Positions 16,019-24,740 of a stretch of DNA of 64,000 nt are shown here, piece after piece (position 1 is the first letter of the stretch; every line of letters begins with the position of its first letter). The stretch is from Pseudanabaena sp. lw0831 (lineage in GTDB: Bacteria; Cyanobacteriota; Cyanobacteriia; Pseudanabaenales; Pseudanabaenaceae). The translations under genes were made by a program, and so were the position numbers. The notes under the pieces were generated by a model that ran no database searches, had not been told where the DNA came from, and was given only the letters and a program-made list of their open reading frames with translations. The stretch covers positions 1-64,000 of the forward strand of contig NZ_BBJB01000110.1 in NCBI RefSeq assembly GCF_016584665.1, given 5' to 3'.

Positions 16019-17689
16019 ATGCAAACTATGGATATGGGCGACACTAAAACAGAATCCTTTGAACTAATCGAAAAACTAAATGAGATCGGCATTGCGCTCT
16101 CGGCAGAAAAAAATACGCCCAAATTGCTAGAGATGATTTTGAGAGGGGCAAAAACCATCTTAAATGCCGATGGAGGGACGCTATATCTTGCAACTGAGGA
16201 CAAAAAGCATCTCCAGTTTGAAATCATTATGAATGACTCACTGGGAATCATGATGGGAGCCAAGCTAGGAGAGCCAATCCCTTTTCCCGCTTTGCCGCTC
16301 TATGATGAGGCAGGCAATCCCAACAATACAATGGTGGCAGCCCATGCTGCTTTGTATAAAAAAACGATTAATATCCCTGATGCCTATGTTGCTGATGGCT
16401 TTGACTTTGCGGGAACTAGAGCTTTTGACATCCAAATGGGCTATCGATCAAAGTCATTTTTGACTCTGCCCATGCTCAATCATGAGAATGAATTGATTGG
16501 GGTGCTGCAACTAATCAATGCCAAAGGGTCTAAAAACAATCAGATTATTGAATTTTCCAAGGTTTCCCAGCGTATTGCTGAGTCTTTAGCATCGCAAGCC
16601 GCGATCGCCTTAACTAACAACAAATTGATCGGTCAATTCCGCGAACTATTTGAGTCATTTATTAACCTCATGTCAGAGGCGATCGACAAAAAATCGCCCT
16701 ACAACGGTGCTCACTGCAGGCGTGTCCCCACCCTAACGATGATGATCGCTGACGCTGCTTGCGAAGCTGATTATGGAATTTTTAAAGATTTTGAATTAGA
16801 TGAAGATGAACGATACGAACTGAAAATTGCGGGTCTGCTCCATGATTGTGGTAAGGTCACCACTCCAGTGCATGTGATCGATAAAGCCACGAAGCTAGAA
16901 ACAATTTTTGATCGCATTCACTTAATCAATACCCGCTTTGAAATACTGAAACGGGATGCCGAAATTAGTTTTCTCAATCAAAAAATGGCAGCGATCGAGT
17001 CTGGCAACCTCAGTGTCATTCCTGAGTTAGAAGAGTCATTTCAGCAAAAACTTGCCCAATATTCTAGCGATCAAGATTTTCTCCGCATTTGTAATATTGG
17101 GGGAGAATTTATGAGCGATGAATATAAAGAGCGATTGCAAATAATCGCCTCCTATCGCTGGATCGATCCTAAAGGTGTTGAGGTAAATTTCTTAACTGAG
17201 GATGAAGTATATAACCTAAATATTTCCAGAGGAACGCTTACTGCTGAAGAGCGCAAAACTATCAACGATCACATTGTGGTCACAATTGAAATGCTTGAGA
17301 AATTGCCCTATCCACGCAATCTCCGTCGTGTACCAGAATATGCTGGCGGTCATCATGAACGTATGGATGGTAAAGGCTATCCGAAAGGGCTGACCCGCGA
17401 ACAAATGTCTTTACCTGCGCGAATGATGGGAATAGCCGATATTTTTGAAGCCCTTAGCGCTAAGGATCGCCCCTATAAAAAAGGTAAAACCTTGACAGAA
17501 TGTCTGCAAATTCTCGGTAAAATGAAGCAGGGTAACCATATCGATCCTGATCTATTTGATCTATTTGTCAGCGAAAAAGTTTATTTACGCTATGCCAATG
17601 AATATCTTGATCCCGATCAGATCGATGAGGTAGATGAAAATAAGATTCCAGGTTACACGCCTCCTTTTGCTTACTTTTTTGATACCTAG
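16019..17689 (+). CDS. GAF and HD-GYP domain phosphodiesterase
   Basis: This 556-residue signalling protein has an N-terminal GAF domain (about 18-190) and a C-terminal HD-GYP domain (about 215-530). HD-GYP domains hydrolyse cyclic di-GMP. Metal-binding motifs are visible: LLHDCGKVTTP (about 277-287) and HHERMDGKGYPKGL (about 446-459), which includes the GYP signature, then ADIFEALSAKDRPYK. Between them lies an insertion of roughly 100 residues (about 300-400) that is long for the family. An alternative start at 16028 has better spacing from AGGG. A hairpin follows at 17697-17743. Confidence 0.85.
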   Translation: MQTMDMGDTKTESFELIEKLNEIGIALSAEKNTPKLLEMILRGAKTILNADGGTLYLATEDKKHLQFEIIMNDSLGIMMGAKLGEPIPFPALPLYDEAGNPNNTMVAAHAALYKKTINIPDAYVADGFDFAGTRAFDIQMGYRSKSFLTLPMLNHENELIGVLQLINAKGSKNNQIIEFSKVSQRIAESLASQAAIALTNNKLIGQFRELFESFINLMSEAIDKKSPYNGAHCRRVPTLTMMIADAACEADYGIFKDFELDEDERYELKIAGLLHDCGKVTTPVHVIDKATKLETIFDRIHLINTRFEILKRDAEISFLNQKMAAIESGNLSVIPELEESFQQKLAQYSSDQDFLRICNIGGEFMSDEYKERLQIIASYRWIDPKGVEVNFLTEDEVYNLNISRGTLTAEERKTINDHIVVTIEMLEKLPYPRNLRRVPEYAGGHHERMDGKGYPKGLTREQMSLPARMMGIADIFEALSAKDRPYKKGKTLTECLQILGKMKQGNHIDPDLFDLFVSEKVYLRYANEYLDPDQIDEVDENKIPGYTPPFAYFFDT

Positions 17690-17696
17690 ACAAAAA

Positions 17697-17743
17697 GGAC
17701 AAAAGCTAACGGCGGCGCTAAGCGCTGCCACTAGCTTTTGTCC
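17697..17743. terminator. Hairpin after the HD-GYP gene
   Basis: AGGACAAAAGCTA...TAGCTTTTGTCCT with an imperfect GGCGGCGCTAAGCGCTGCC tip, a few bases after the stop codon. Confidence 0.7.
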
Positions 17744-17838
17744 TAATAAGTTTGCTAGCTATACTAGTTGGAAAACTGCTATAAGATATTCTCTGTTTTG
17801 CAGATTATTTCCTCAAAAAATTGATTTTGTACCTATTT

Positions 17839-18582
17839 ATGTTCGCCCAGTTTCGCTCTCAATATCCTCAAGGTCGTATCCAGACAGAGATGCTACCTAA
17901 AATAGATGGGCTTCATGCTTTTAGGGCAATCGTCTCTGAAGGAGATGCAATCATGGGTACAGCTACGGCAGTAGATAGCGATCTCGAAATAGCTGAAGAT
18001 CGGGCAGTAAAACGTGCACTTGCGATCGCAGGGCTTGCCTTTGACAATAGTTTTGATCATAACTACGGCAATTATGGAGGGCGATCGCCAATGCTAACGC
18101 AAGTATCGCGGGAGTCATCGATCAACTCCCTCCCATCCGCTAACTTTAATGCGTTAGGAGCAGTGGGATCTGGGCAACTCACTGAGCATAACGATTCCCT
18201 ACCCTTGACGCATACGACACAGACTATTCAAGCTGAATCAGCCATAGACTATGCCATTGAATATGGAGGGAATGATCATCTACCCGAAACTGAGGTAGAG
18301 TTATCTTCTTTATCTCATCCGACTGAAATAACCGCACCGAGCAAGTCCTCAGCACCCCAAATTTCGCCTGAGCCTGTTGATCTATCAGACGCAATTTCTA
18401 AGATCGATGTGGAGATGGAGCGGCTAAGATGGACTAAAACACAGGGTCGCGATTATTTGGTGAGAACTTTTGATAAAAAGTCCCGTCAGCAATTAACCAA
18501 TGACGAACTGTTACAATTTCTCAGTCATTTAAAATCGCTACCAACACCACATCGACAGTCAGCAAACGACGATTTCTTCTAA
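17839..18582 (+). CDS. Hypothetical protein, about 247 residues
   Basis: The family was not recognised. The N-terminal region (FRAIVSEGDAIMGTATAVDSDLEIAEDRAVKRALAIAGL) is an ordered block that resembles cyanobacterial phycobilisome- or DNA-associated proteins of unknown role. The middle (about 75-180) is low complexity, rich in S, P and T. The C-terminal block (DVEMERLRWTKTQGRDYLV, then TNDELLQFLSHLKSLPTP) looks like a conserved small helical domain. The ATG at 17839 is chosen over the TTG at 17821. It precedes a ycf46-like gene but is separated from it by a hairpin. Confidence 0.55.
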   Translation: MFAQFRSQYPQGRIQTEMLPKIDGLHAFRAIVSEGDAIMGTATAVDSDLEIAEDRAVKRALAIAGLAFDNSFDHNYGNYGGRSPMLTQVSRESSINSLPSANFNALGAVGSGQLTEHNDSLPLTHTTQTIQAESAIDYAIEYGGNDHLPETEVELSSLSHPTEITAPSKSSAPQISPEPVDLSDAISKIDVEMERLRWTKTQGRDYLVRTFDKKSRQQLTNDELLQFLSHLKSLPTPHRQSANDDFF

Positions 18583-18602
18583 AATTATTTATTAAAACCC
18601 GC

Positions 18603-18631
18603 TATAAAAACTCGCCTAGCGAGTTTTTATA
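18603..18631. terminator. Short perfect hairpin
   Basis: TATAAAAACTCGC, CTA, GCGAGTTTTTATA. It lies between two plus-strand genes and is consistent with a terminator for the upstream one. Confidence 0.7.
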
Positions 18632-18649
18632 AATCCAAGGCATCTGTGC

Positions 18650-20299
18650 ATGAAATCTCTCAATTTCAAAGAAGAACTTAGTCTGCTGATTCGTGCTAAA
18701 TGCCCGATCATTTATGTCGTGACATGGGAAGAAGAACGCGCCGAAAAGGCGATCGCCCAAGTTGCGCAGGAATGTGGCCCGCCACGTCAGATGCTCTATT
18801 ACGATCTCGTGCGTGGTTTTGAGCATAATCAAGAAGGCAAAAATAATTTGTTGCAAGCCTTGCAAATTGTCGAGAATAGCGATCGGCAAACAGCAACTAT
18901 TTATGTATTTCGAGATTTGCATCGACGTTTAGCCTCACAGCGTCTCGATGAGATTTTAGTCCGCCAACTTCGCAATCTCTATCGAAGTTTTCGCAATTCG
19001 CGAAAGACTTTGATTTTGTTGAGTCCTTTATTAGAAATGCCATCGGAACTCGAAGAACAGGTTGCCGTGCTCTATTTCCCATTACCTGAAAATACAGAAA
19101 TTCGGAATATCATCGAACAGATGATTCCGCCTGAACAGTTGCGAATGGAAGGAAATAGCCTTGAACAACTGATTAAAGCTTGTATGGGTATGACCCGCGA
19201 TCGCATTTGTCATACGCTCTCTAAATCAATTGTGCAGAAACATTTTCTCAATGAATCAGATATTGATCGGGTTTTAATTGAGAAGCAAAAACGGATTCGT
19301 CAAACGGAGTTTTTAGAATTTTTCACACCAAATGAAACGCTAGATAGCATTGGGGGATTAGATAATTTCAAGCTGTGGCTGATGCAGCGTCAGCAAGCCT
19401 TTTCTGACGAAGCGAGAGCCTTTGGCTTACCAAATCCTCGAGGCGTTCTGCTGCTTGGCATTCAAGGAACAGGTAAGAGCCTCTGTGCGAAGGCGATCGC
19501 TAATCTTTGGCGGCTACCACTATTACGATTGGATGTGGGGCGCTTATTTGGCAGTCTAGTTGGACAGTCTGAAAGCCGCACTCGCCAAACGATTCAGCTA
19601 GCCGAAGCCCTTGCACCTTGCATTCTCTGGATTGATGAAATCGATAAGGCTTTTGGGGGTATCTCTAATAGTACGGGCGATTCGGGCACGAGTCAGCGTG
19701 TATTGGGGACATTACTAACATGGATGCAGGAAAAATCTAGTCCCGTATTTGTCGTAGCTACAGCAAATAATATCCATGCTTTGCCGCCCGAACTATTGCG
19801 AAAAGGACGATTCGATGAATTGTTCTTTATCAATTTGCCTACCTATGAAGAACGCAAAGAAATATTCTTGCTCCATTTGAAACGTTTTCGCCCGATGGAA
19901 TTACGCAATTTCGACATTGATCAAATGTCAGCTATTTCAAAGGAGTTTAGTGGCGCAGAAATCGAACAGGCGATCGTGGAAGGCATGTACCGTGCTTTCC
20001 ATCAGCAGCGCGATGTTAATACCGAGGATATTTTAGGTGCGATCGCAGAAACCTATCCTTTAGCTAGTACAGCTAGGGAGCAGATTAGCTTCATGCAGGC
20101 ATGGGCAACTCAAGGAAGAGCGCGGAGTGCTTCACGGGGTGAAGTAATTGATATCCCAAGTGATAAATTAAGCGCGAAATTAGGCGATATTACTTTGATG
20201 GACAATGCAACTAAAGTGATAAACGACAAGTCAAGAAGTAAACATCGTCCTTTACCTTTACCACCTTTACCTCAAATTAAATCCAGTTCTGACTCATGA
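18650..20299 (+). CDS. Ycf46-like AAA family ATPase
   Basis: This 549-residue AAA ATPase matches the Ycf46 family of cyanobacteria and algal plastids, associated with inorganic-carbon and photosynthesis responses. A degenerate N-terminal domain (about 1-230) begins with CPIIYVVTWEEERAE. The AAA module follows, with GIQGTGKS as Walker A (about 271-278) and CILWIDEIDKAFG as Walker B (about 325). An arginine-rich sensor region (LPPELLRKGRFDELF) and a helical lid come next. The stop overlaps the start of the DUF3038 gene by four bases (ATGA), so the two are translationally coupled. Confidence 0.85.
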   Translation: MKSLNFKEELSLLIRAKCPIIYVVTWEEERAEKAIAQVAQECGPPRQMLYYDLVRGFEHNQEGKNNLLQALQIVENSDRQTATIYVFRDLHRRLASQRLDEILVRQLRNLYRSFRNSRKTLILLSPLLEMPSELEEQVAVLYFPLPENTEIRNIIEQMIPPEQLRMEGNSLEQLIKACMGMTRDRICHTLSKSIVQKHFLNESDIDRVLIEKQKRIRQTEFLEFFTPNETLDSIGGLDNFKLWLMQRQQAFSDEARAFGLPNPRGVLLLGIQGTGKSLCAKAIANLWRLPLLRLDVGRLFGSLVGQSESRTRQTIQLAEALAPCILWIDEIDKAFGGISNSTGDSGTSQRVLGTLLTWMQEKSSPVFVVATANNIHALPPELLRKGRFDELFFINLPTYEERKEIFLLHLKRFRPMELRNFDIDQMSAISKEFSGAEIEQAIVEGMYRAFHQQRDVNTEDILGAIAETYPLASTAREQISFMQAWATQGRARSASRGEVIDIPSDKLSAKLGDITLMDNATKVINDKSRSKHRPLPLPPLPQIKSSSDS

Positions 20300-20850
20300 C
20301 CTCCAATCCTGTGCCATCCTTTGAAAACCCAGATTTGCCTCAGTTGCAGGCAATCAAGGCGCATTTGGATTTAGTGCTGCTTGCCCTAGAATCATTGACG
20401 GGACTTGGTTCCGATGAAATGTTGGCGGTTGCCGAAAAGTTAGGATTTGAAGAGATTTTAAGCGATCGCATTACACTGTGGCGCTTGCGGCAGGCTAGCC
20501 CTTTACGCAAGGGCAAGGGGCGCAAAAAGCTAGATGTTGATGAAGCAAGGGCTATGACTTTAATTAGTTGTACGTTGGCAGCACAGCAACAATTTGCAAT
20601 CCGCAATGCTGTTGCTCAGTTAGAGAAATGCACGGCTCTAAAGCGTACGCCCCACCGCGAACCGATTTTGGGTGATTATCTCGATCGCTTTAATAGTCTG
20701 TATCAAGAACGGATGGCTGAGGAGGAGCAAGCTAAACCTGAAGAGATCCAACGCTTAGCCTTAAAACTATTAATAGATTTACTGTTTTACAGCTCCCAAA
20801 TTGGCTCACGTCGCTTGTGGGTAGCGTTATTTGAGCGATCATCGCACTAA
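20296..20850 (+). CDS. DUF3038 domain protein
   Basis: This 184-residue protein matches the cyanobacterial family DUF3038: LDLVLLALESLTGLGSDEML (about 24-43), RITLWRLRQASPLRKGKGRK and LDVDEARAMTLI. It is helical and soluble with no catalytic motif, and its function is unknown. Its start overlaps the stop of the ycf46-like gene, which ties its expression to that ATPase. Confidence 0.75.
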   Translation: MTSNPVPSFENPDLPQLQAIKAHLDLVLLALESLTGLGSDEMLAVAEKLGFEEILSDRITLWRLRQASPLRKGKGRKKLDVDEARAMTLISCTLAAQQQFAIRNAVAQLEKCTALKRTPHREPILGDYLDRFNSLYQERMAEEEQAKPEEIQRLALKLLIDLLFYSSQIGSRRLWVALFERSSH

Positions 20851-20851
20851 G

Positions 20852-20889
20852 ATTTTTTTGTGGCACGGCGAAGCTGCGCTACAAAAAAT
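20852..20889. repeat. Imperfect hairpin
   Basis: ATTTTTTGTGGC and GCTACAAAAAAT flank a CGGCGAAGCTG centre. It lies between DUF3038 and DUF1993 genes. The mismatches make it one of the more degenerate hairpins in the window. Confidence 0.5.
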
Positions 20890-20991
20890 TTGAGGTTGCA
20901 GAAACTTAAGGTAAGTATCAAAAAGTTGCGATCGGTTATAGTGATAGACAAGCAACAAAGATTAATTTTTCAAGAATCTGGAGAAGCATTA

Positions 20992-21501
20992 ATGTCCATT
21001 TCTATGTATCAGGTTGCAGTTCCTTCCCTAGTGCGATCGCTAAATAATCTAGTCGCAATTCTAGAGAAGGGAGCGACTCATGCTGAAGCAAAAAAAATCG
21101 ATCCCTCGGTTCTCATAGGGAGTCGTTTGTATCCCGATATGTTACCGCTCAGCCGTCAAGTGCAAATTGCTTCGGATATTGCTAGACGTGGTGTTGCTAG
21201 GTTGGCGGGTGAAGAAGCACCTGCATTAGAAGATAAGGAAACCACGTTTGCGGAACTTTGCGATCGGCTTAAGAATGTACTTACATTCATCGAGTCTTTC
21301 ACTCCTGAACAGATTGACGGTTCTGAAGAGAAAGTAATTACTTTGCCTATGGGTAAAGAGACCATGACTTTTGCGGGACAAGCCTATTTGCTGTTCTTCA
21401 TTTTGCCAAATGTCTATTTCCATGCGGCAACTGCCTATGACATTCTCCGACATTGCGGTGTTGAGCTAGGCAAGCGTGATTTCTTGGGCGCTCCTCAATA
21501 A
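20992..21501 (+). CDS. DUF1993 family protein
   Basis: About 169 residues matching DUF1993: ATHAEAKKIDPSVLIGSRLYPDMLPLSRQVQIASD (split here as about 29-63), ARLAGEEAPALEDKETTFAEL, and the C-terminal NVYFHAATAYDILRHCGVELGKRDFLG. The family is helical, related to DinB-like four-helix proteins, and of unknown function. The ATG at 20992 fits the family N-terminus. The in-frame upstream extension to 20860 runs through a hairpin and is unlikely to be translated. Confidence 0.85.
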   Translation: MSISMYQVAVPSLVRSLNNLVAILEKGATHAEAKKIDPSVLIGSRLYPDMLPLSRQVQIASDIARRGVARLAGEEAPALEDKETTFAELCDRLKNVLTFIESFTPEQIDGSEEKVITLPMGKETMTFAGQAYLLFFILPNVYFHAATAYDILRHCGVELGKRDFLGAPQ

Positions 21502-21565
21502 TATTCCTAAAACCAAAAGCTCTAGATGGAGGCGAAAAGTATTTGTCAGTGCGATCGCCTACCCA

Positions 21566-22531
21566 TCAAGCAAATTTACGCAACATTTTGAAAAAGTAGG
21601 GAATATGATATTTCGCCGCCGCTTCATCGTCGGTTTGTTTTGCATAGAAGTCTCTGGCAATTTCTAGTGAGAGTTGATCTCTATACACAGAAACATCTCT
21701 ACTCCATTCATCACTTGGGTGAACTTGATGCCAATATTCTTTAGCTTTTCGGGTAGTTAGCAAACTAAAAATTAGTTCGTGTTTTCTATTCTCATCTATG
21801 GCATTTTGAAATTCATTTATCCAGCTATCTTTGAGTTTATCTATTCCACTAAAATCTAGTCCAGCACAGTGATTAATACGAGAACATGCGATCGCAAAGT
21901 TAGTTTTTAAATCAGCGTCTGAACATAGATCTTGAGACATTTCGAGATAAATATCTTCAAGTAATAGTTCGCTGTCTTTGTATAATGGCTGGATGGAATA
22001 TCCATCAAATATTGATTGAAGTGCTGGAACTAAAAAGTATGCTTCTTTATGAATCAATCCTGTCACTAATATTTCATGAGGTTCTTGATCGTTATCAGCA
22101 TTAGCCTCATTAATTTTTATCTTGTCATAAAGGCTGCAAAAGATTTCCTGTGTATTTGAGAATCGATAGTTATAAATAGGTCTTATTTGAATATCGAGAT
22201 CTACGATCGCAAATATTTTTTTAGGATGAAAATATTGATTATCTATATCCTCCTCAAGCATTTCTAGAAGGGTGAAGTATGTATTTGCAACATTGTTACA
22301 GTCACCACAATTAAAAAACTCTGGTCGAGAATTCCTCCAATCACTAGGAATACAAGCTTTATAAAAATTTGAATCTGGCAATGTATCCATTCTTCCATAG
22401 GATTGTGGAGATGGTCTACCTTGTTCTTTAGGAATAATTCCTTCGCATAAAACAATAATCTTGTTACGAATTTTACGTTGCTTTAAAATTATTTCGCAAT
22501 GCTGCTTTAATTCTTTCTCACTAAAACTCAT
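21566..22531 (-). CDS. TOPRIM/DUF4435-like protein paired with an ABC-type ATPase
   Basis: The family is not certain. The N-terminus has NKIIVLCEGIIPKEQG (about 24-39), with the invariant Glu-Gly of a TOPRIM or OLD-type nuclease, and IFAIVDLDIQ (about 107-116) supplies the DxD acidic pair after an insertion. GLIHKEAYFLVPALQ follows. The gene starts 2 bases after the stop of the ATPase gene, so the two are one operon. This ATPase-then-TOPRIM order resembles OLD, Gabija and PARIS-like defence systems. The block is AT-rich relative to the flanking housekeeping genes. A defence role is inference. Confidence 0.6.
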   Translation of the reverse strand: MSFSEKELKQHCEIILKQRKIRNKIIVLCEGIIPKEQGRPSPQSYGRMDTLPDSNFYKACIPSDWRNSRPEFFNCGDCNNVANTYFTLLEMLEEDIDNQYFHPKKIFAIVDLDIQIRPIYNYRFSNTQEIFCSLYDKIKINEANADNDQEPHEILVTGLIHKEAYFLVPALQSIFDGYSIQPLYKDSELLLEDIYLEMSQDLCSDADLKTNFAIACSRINHCAGLDFSGIDKLKDSWINEFQNAIDENRKHELIFSLLTTRKAKEYWHQVHPSDEWSRDVSVYRDQLSLEIARDFYAKQTDDEAAAKYHIPYFFKMLRKFA

Positions 22532-22533
22532 AA

Positions 22534-24024
22534 CTAATCACTACGTCTTTCTGTGAGTTTTGGTTCTAATACTTTGACATGAGAAGGTGTTAGAGCATTA
22601 CATAATTCATAGGAATGAGTCGCTAATATATATTGATTGCTAGGAGACCATTCAACTAAATCTGAAACAATTTGATACTGCCAATCTGGATGTAATGCAA
22701 GATCAACTTCATCCATTAATACAATTGCATTTTCTATATTGTTATGCTTCAACCAAATATAAATACTTAGCCTTTTTAGTTCACCATGACTTAAATCTTC
22801 AGGTTCTAGTTCAACTGTTATACCAGATATTTTTTTTGTAAATGTTAATCCTGAAAAGTCTGATCTTAAATTAACTTTTTTATCTTGAAGTAAAAGCTCT
22901 AAATCTTTTAACAAATTTTGATAGCTATTGCCATATTCACCTGTTTTTAGGGCTTCTCTAAAATCCCGATCTCTTGCAGTTTTGAAATATTCAATAAGTA
23001 AATCAACTGCCAAAAAATCATAAGTAAAAAGTCCAGACAATTTAGAATTAGATTTGGTAAGAAAGGAATAATAATCATTTCTATCTGAAAACAGAGATTT
23101 TCTGGATTTTTTAGATAGGAATAAAAAAACTTGAGTTGATGGAGCAGCTAAGAATACCTTTCTTGATAGTTGGCTGAGGAATTGCTGAAGCAAATCTGTT
23201 TTTAAATTCTTTATTTTACAAAGTAAAGCTATATCATCAGATTCATCATCTTTAGCAGAGTATGTAGATATATATTTAGTTTTAGCTAGCTTTAATTTAG
23301 ACTTTAAAAGTTCAATTTCTGCATTTAGAGAAGTTATTTTATAATTAGAAATCTTTTGCTTATCCAATAAGCTTGATTTAGCTTGTTCAAGTTTTTTGGG
23401 TAAATCTAAAGACAGCTTATCGGTATCCTCTGTTTCCAAAATAATATCTAAATCTAATAACTGCGTTCTTAGGGTTTCGATAAAGAATAATTTAGATGAA
23501 TCGTCTGAATCATTATCTATGACATATGCAGCATTTGGGCTTAATAGTTCTGGATATTTAGAGTCTATTTTTTTTATACTCTCTTGTAATCTCTTTAATT
23601 TATTGGATAAATCAGTGGATTCTTTCTGTGCAATCTTTAATCCTGCAAATACAGAAAAGCTTATCCGCTTTTCTTTCCTCGTGCTATTTGAAGTATTTGA
23701 TGCTTGCTCAACGATAAAATCTTTACAGACAAAAAATTCTAGTTCTAGGTTTTTTTGACCCTCCCAAATATTAATGATTGCTAACACTCTTTGATCCTCG
23801 CCTTTATGTAAATCAAATCCATTAAGCAAATTTTTTAAGGCGAGAAAACTATCAGAATTACCTGAGCAATGTAGCAATACAAAAACTAGTTGCAATAGAG
23901 TACTTTTCCCGCCACCATTTTGGCTGCCGAGTGGGAAAACTCTAGGAGTAAAATCTTTCTCGAAAGTGATATCTACATCCTTTAGAACCCGAAAATCAGG
24001 AACTTGAACTCTTTGTAAATGCAT
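22534..24024 (-). CDS. AAA/ABC-type ATPase with coiled coil (RecF/OLD-like)
   Basis: This 496-residue ATPase is of the SMC/RecF/OLD kind. Walker A is GSQNGGGKST (residues 33-42). A long coiled coil occupies about 125-270. The ABC signature LSHGELKRL, Walker B AIVLMDEVDLALHP and switch His in ILATHSYEL all lie in the last 100 residues. It has no nuclease domain of its own; the adjoining gene encodes a TOPRIM-like one. Such pairs are frequent in anti-phage systems. Plain DNA repair is less likely given the AT-rich block and the toxin-antitoxin neighbours. Confidence 0.8.
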   Translation of the reverse strand: MHLQRVQVPDFRVLKDVDITFEKDFTPRVFPLGSQNGGGKSTLLQLVFVLLHCSGNSDSFLALKNLLNGFDLHKGEDQRVLAIINIWEGQKNLELEFFVCKDFIVEQASNTSNSTRKEKRISFSVFAGLKIAQKESTDLSNKLKRLQESIKKIDSKYPELLSPNAAYVIDNDSDDSSKLFFIETLRTQLLDLDIILETEDTDKLSLDLPKKLEQAKSSLLDKQKISNYKITSLNAEIELLKSKLKLAKTKYISTYSAKDDESDDIALLCKIKNLKTDLLQQFLSQLSRKVFLAAPSTQVFLFLSKKSRKSLFSDRNDYYSFLTKSNSKLSGLFTYDFLAVDLLIEYFKTARDRDFREALKTGEYGNSYQNLLKDLELLLQDKKVNLRSDFSGLTFTKKISGITVELEPEDLSHGELKRLSIYIWLKHNNIENAIVLMDEVDLALHPDWQYQIVSDLVEWSPSNQYILATHSYELCNALTPSHVKVLEPKLTERRSD

Positions 24025-24112
24025 ATAAACTCCTGTTGTTTTCTTGTAAGCGCTTAATCAATCGATTCCTGCTCAATTAATTTTACTGCATCTGCCAAAA
24101 TCTCATCGCGAT

Positions 24113-24385
24113 CTAATCTGGAAACTTTCTCGCTGAATGTAATATTCGCAAAATATCGACAAAACTTCCATTAACCCGATACACGATGAAATAAGGATTG
24201 ACCACAATTTCTCTTGTCTCCTTGACTCGCCCAACACGTCCCATTTCTGGAAAAGTTTCCAATTGCTTTACAGCACTGCGAATCTTGATTACCAATTTTA
24301 AAGCCGCCTCTGGATTGTCTCTAGCAATATATTCATGAATTACTTCTAGATTATGTAGGGCTTTGCGTAACAACCTAACTTTCAT
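24113..24385 (-). CDS. RelE/ParE family toxin
   Basis: About 90 residues with the ParE/RelE pattern: MKVRLLRKALHNLEVIHEYI, NPEAALKLVIKIRSAVKQLE, FPEMGRVGRVKETREIVVN, PYFIVYRV and the C-terminal VDILRILHSARKFP. ParE poisons gyrase and RelE cleaves mRNA on ribosomes; which applies here cannot be told. The start at 24385 overlaps the 3' end of the antitoxin gene by 11 bases. It appears complete, unlike the fragment at 10653-10814. Confidence 0.85.
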   Translation of the reverse strand: MKVRLLRKALHNLEVIHEYIARDNPEAALKLVIKIRSAVKQLETFPEMGRVGRVKETREIVVNPYFIVYRVNGSFVDILRILHSARKFPD

Positions 24386-24620
24386 TAAAGCGCCCAAACA
24401 TCATGTCTACCTCTTCATCACTGGCAAAATCTTCAGCATTTGCCTCAGCGATCGCTAAATTAATTTCCGCAATCTGCCACCTATAAATCTCAATATAATT
24501 CTCGATCGCCTCATTCAACAGGTAAGAGCGATCGCGATCTAGTTCCTTAGCGATCGCATCTAATGCTTCACGCTTTGTGCGATCGAGCCGAAAGGTAATT
24601 GTTTCCTTAGCTGCTGACAT
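24375..24620 (-). CDS. Antitoxin of a RelE/ParE pair (ribbon-helix-helix)
   Basis: About 81 residues. The N-terminal ETITFRLDRTKREALDAIAKELDRDRSYLLNEAI (about 5-38) is a ribbon-helix-helix DNA-binding domain of the CopG/RelB kind. The acidic C-terminus (ANAEDFASDEEVDMMFGRF) fits the toxin-binding part. The ATG at 24620 is preferred over a start at 24650. The gene precedes and overlaps its toxin partner, so repression of their shared promoter by this protein is expected. Confidence 0.82.
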   Translation of the reverse strand: MSAAKETITFRLDRTKREALDAIAKELDRDRSYLLNEAIENYIEIYRWQIAEINLAIAEANAEDFASDEEVDMMFGRFNES

Positions 24621-24688
24621 CGTATTATTAAATAATGCGTTGTAATACAATATATTATAGCAACCGTCAAAGTTTTTAAGATGTAAAA

Positions 24689-24735
24689 CCCAATAATTGA
24701 ATGGCGGCGCAAAGCGCCGCCATTCAATTATTGGG
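24689..24735. terminator. leuS terminator hairpin
   Basis: CCCAATAATTGAATGGCGGC and its complement surround a GCAAAGC tip, with AAAA before it and a few bases to the leuS stop. It also separates leuS from the antitoxin promoter. Confidence 0.8.
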
Positions 24736-24740
24736 CAAGT

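Noticed and set aside
21476-21667. Open frame between the DUF1993 gene and the TOPRIM-like gene
   Set aside because: It overlaps the 3' end of both neighbours and encodes no recognisable sequence.
24051-24112. Possible C-terminal gene remnant (DEILADAVKLIEQESID) between the toxin and ATPase genes
   Set aside because: The frame looks protein-like but is only about 18 codons with no upstream continuation, so it cannot be told from chance.
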